Origin: Planctomycetota bacterium
GTDB taxonomy: Bacteria > Planctomycetota > PLA2 > JAEUHO01
Assembly (NCBI GenBank): GCA_029259775.1
Contig: JAJDEN010000039.1
Location: 23,529 to 87,528 of the forward strand
DNA: 64,000 bases
Direction of reading: 5' to 3'
Shown: one piece after another, positions 62,440-64,000 of the stretch
How positions within the stretch are numbered: the first letter of the stretch is position 1
Layout of the letters: each line of letters opens with the position of its first letter
The notes under the pieces: model-generated
The model's database searches: none
Seen by the model: the letters and a program-made list of their open reading frames with translations, nothing else
What the model was told of the DNA's origin: nothing
Program-made: the position numbers and the translations under genes

Positions 62440-64000
62440 ATGATCCGTCGATTCGCGTTCTGTGTTCCGTTGCTTCCGCTCTGCCTTCTCGTCCTCGGCG
62501 GCGCCCAGCCCGCCCAGGCCGACGATCGCGTGCCCATGATTCCCTCCGCCGAACTGCCGGCCGTGGGGACCGTGGCCCCGATCGAGAGGCAGAACGTGAC
62601 CCACGTTCGTTCCGGCAAGCGCAGGGACATCCGCTGGTTTGCCGTCACGGGTGTCCAGGGCGTCGTTGACTACCCGGGCCTCGTGAAGGTCCTCACGCAG
62701 CGCGCCGGTACCCAGAGGCCGAGTCCGCACGGGGTCTGGCTCACCGCCACGGGCAAGCACGCGTGGGCGCATGTGGTTGTCCTCGTGAAGGCCTGCATCC
62801 AGGCCGGCATCTACCGGGTCGGCGTGCGCGTGCGCAGCGAGACCACCGGCCAGGTCATGGGCTTCCCGCTCTTCATCCCGCCGGGCCGCGGCAAGACGCC
62901 CGGGCCGAAGGCCGGCCGGCTCGCCGTGCGCGTCAACGCGCTGCACCCGCGCGAGGTGAACCCGGGGCACTCGAGCGAGGGGAACGACGAGGGGAAGGAC
63001 GAGTTGGAAGCGGCGCTGAAGAAGGCGTCCGATGTAGGCCATGTCTACGCGGCGGCGCGACGTGCGCTCGAGCGCCGCAGCGAGTTCGGTGTCGACAAGC
63101 TCGTGGGCAAGATCTGGATCTCTCCGAATGCTCCGTTGCAGTACGCCCTCACCGCGATCGACCTGCTCTACCGCGGCGGCTGTGCCGGCGTGAGCGTACA
63201 GATGAGCGTGCGCGCCTCCTGGCGCGGCCTCGACGTCGTGCCGGTCGTCGAGATTCAGGGCGGCGTCGCCTCGCGCCTGCCCCAAGCGCTTCGTCCGCCG
63301 GCGGTGCAGCCGCGCCCCGCACCGTGGACCATCAACGGCGCGAACGAAGCAGGCTGGGTCGACTTCGAGGTGTCGGATCTTCCTGCGATCGATGCGGCGC
63401 GGCGCAAGACGGCGGCGCAGAAGCGCACGCCCCGCACCAACTACGCAGCCGCCCCCGGCGGCGTACCACCCGCTGTGGCAGGCGAGGTGGACGCCCAGGT
63501 GCGGCGCTGGGGCAGCGATCTCGGCAAGTATCTGCATGAGTTCCTCCGACGTCCGGGGGCCCTCAGCAAGTCGGTCGAGCGCAAGTTCTCGGTGGCGATT
63601 CGACGCAAGGAGGTCATGCCGGGCCTCGTCGCAGCCGCACGCCGTGAGTTCCCCGACGCGACGCGCGTCATTCCCTCGGCGCTTCAGTTCAGCGCGTTCC
63701 TCTTCCAGCGAGGGCATATCCAGGGCCGAGCCGACATCACGATTGCGCTCGGCGGCGATGCCGTGCGCGTGGTGTTCGGCGCGTGGAAGACACTCGACTC
63801 CTCCGCCTCGATCACGCTCGTTCCCTTTGGCGTCGACCCGTTTGCCGCCGGGGACACCGCCGCCTTCCGGATCTGGTTCGAGAACCTGCTCTACGGCGCG
63901 CGGACCCGAGGCCTCGCGGCCCTGCCCCTCGCCACGGAGGCGCACGTGGTGCCGTACTTGCCCGCGGTGGCCCAGGCCGGCTCGCGGCGCGCCCTCGCCA
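62440..64000 (+). CDS. Exported protein, function unknown (runs off window)
   Basis: The frame is open from ATG 62440 to the last base, 520 codons, with no stop; the C-terminus is outside the window. A signal peptide ends A-Q-P-A-Q-A-D-D. The mature part starts with a beta-rich unit of about 120 residues. Two diverged ExbD/TolR-like units may follow, as V-G-K-I-W-I-S-P-N-A-P-L-Q-Y-A-L near residue 220 reads like the ExbD periplasmic fold. This is a weak likeness. It is divergent from the aminopeptidase, with 39 bases between the two starts. Confidence 0.7.
   Translation, partial: MIRRFAFCVPLLPLCLLVLGGAQPAQADDRVPMIPSAELPAVGTVAPIERQNVTHVRSGKRRDIRWFAVTGVQGVVDYPGLVKVLTQRAGTQRPSPHGVWLTATGKHAWAHVVVLVKACIQAGIYRVGVRVRSETTGQVMGFPLFIPPGRGKTPGPKAGRLAVRVNALHPREVNPGHSSEGNDEGKDELEAALKKASDVGHVYAAARRALERRSEFGVDKLVGKIWISPNAPLQYALTAIDLLYRGGCAGVSVQMSVRASWRGLDVVPVVEIQGGVASRLPQALRPPAVQPRPAPWTINGANEAGWVDFEVSDLPAIDAARRKTAAQKRTPRTNYAAAPGGVPPAVAGEVDAQVRRWGSDLGKYLHEFLRRPGALSKSVERKFSVAIRRKEVMPGLVAAARREFPDATRVIPSALQFSAFLFQRGHIQGRADITIALGGDAVRVVFGAWKTLDSSASITLVPFGVDPFAAGDTAAFRIWFENLLYGARTRGLAALPLATEAHVVPYLPAVAQAGSRRALA

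Overview
The window is about 64 kb of high-GC bacterial chromosome, densely coded. No rRNA, tRNA, CRISPR array, phage or transposase gene was recognised. Gene content points to a Gram-negative, LPS-bearing bacterium: heptose activation (HldE), a lipid A-type acyltransferase, an MsbA-like exporter, a heptosyltransferase and WaaP/KdkA-type sugar kinases. A Ser/Thr kinase with a large extracytoplasmic region, an FHA protein, HEAT-repeat proteins, many lipoproteins and V-ATPase parts beside an F-ATPase fit a Planctomycetota-type organism best. No marker gene proves this, and another deep-branching lineage is possible.

Layout. 1-4.0 kb (minus): acyltransferase, deoxyhypusine-synthase-like protein, HldE, a small zinc-ribbon membrane protein and the start of an exported protein. 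4.2-12.1 kb (plus): a full F1Fo ATP synthase operon, atpZ, an atpI-like gene, then atpB-E-F-H-A-G-D-C. 12.1-20.4 kb: REP-like palindromes, aat, three exported proteins (two clearly lipoproteins), then nested MITE-like elements. 19.9-27.0 kb (minus): a V-ATPase stator module (G/H, I and E only), an MCE-like protein, a fused ABC ATPase-MlaE permease, a membrane protein and a lipoprotein. 27.0-29.1 kb (minus): two tandem thioredoxin-like genes, each with an in-frame TGA followed at the same distance by a SECIS-like hairpin. 29.2-38.3 kb: exported proteins, an EF-G paralogue, an MsbA-like exporter and a glycosyltransferase.

38.3-49.6 kb: two alpha/beta hydrolases, a five-gene LPS-core operon joined by 4-nt overlaps, a TPR protein, two exported proteins and a heptosyltransferase. 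49.8-56.0 kb (minus): a signalling operon of HEAT-type protein, transmembrane Ser/Thr kinase and FHA protein. 56.3-64 kb: YceH family protein, an unrecognised protein, a Cys-rich lipoprotein, a 7Fe ferredoxin, an M1 aminopeptidase with a HEAT tail, and a divergent exported protein cut by the window end.

The strongest discovery is the selenoprotein pair at 27055-29057. The codons marked as stops at 27784-27786 and 28854-28856 would be read as selenocysteine in U-G-R-C and U-G-G-C motifs. Both hairpins have a GGUC loop on a 7-bp stem, and the stems differ by a compensatory base-pair change. Ordinary gene calling would split each gene in two.
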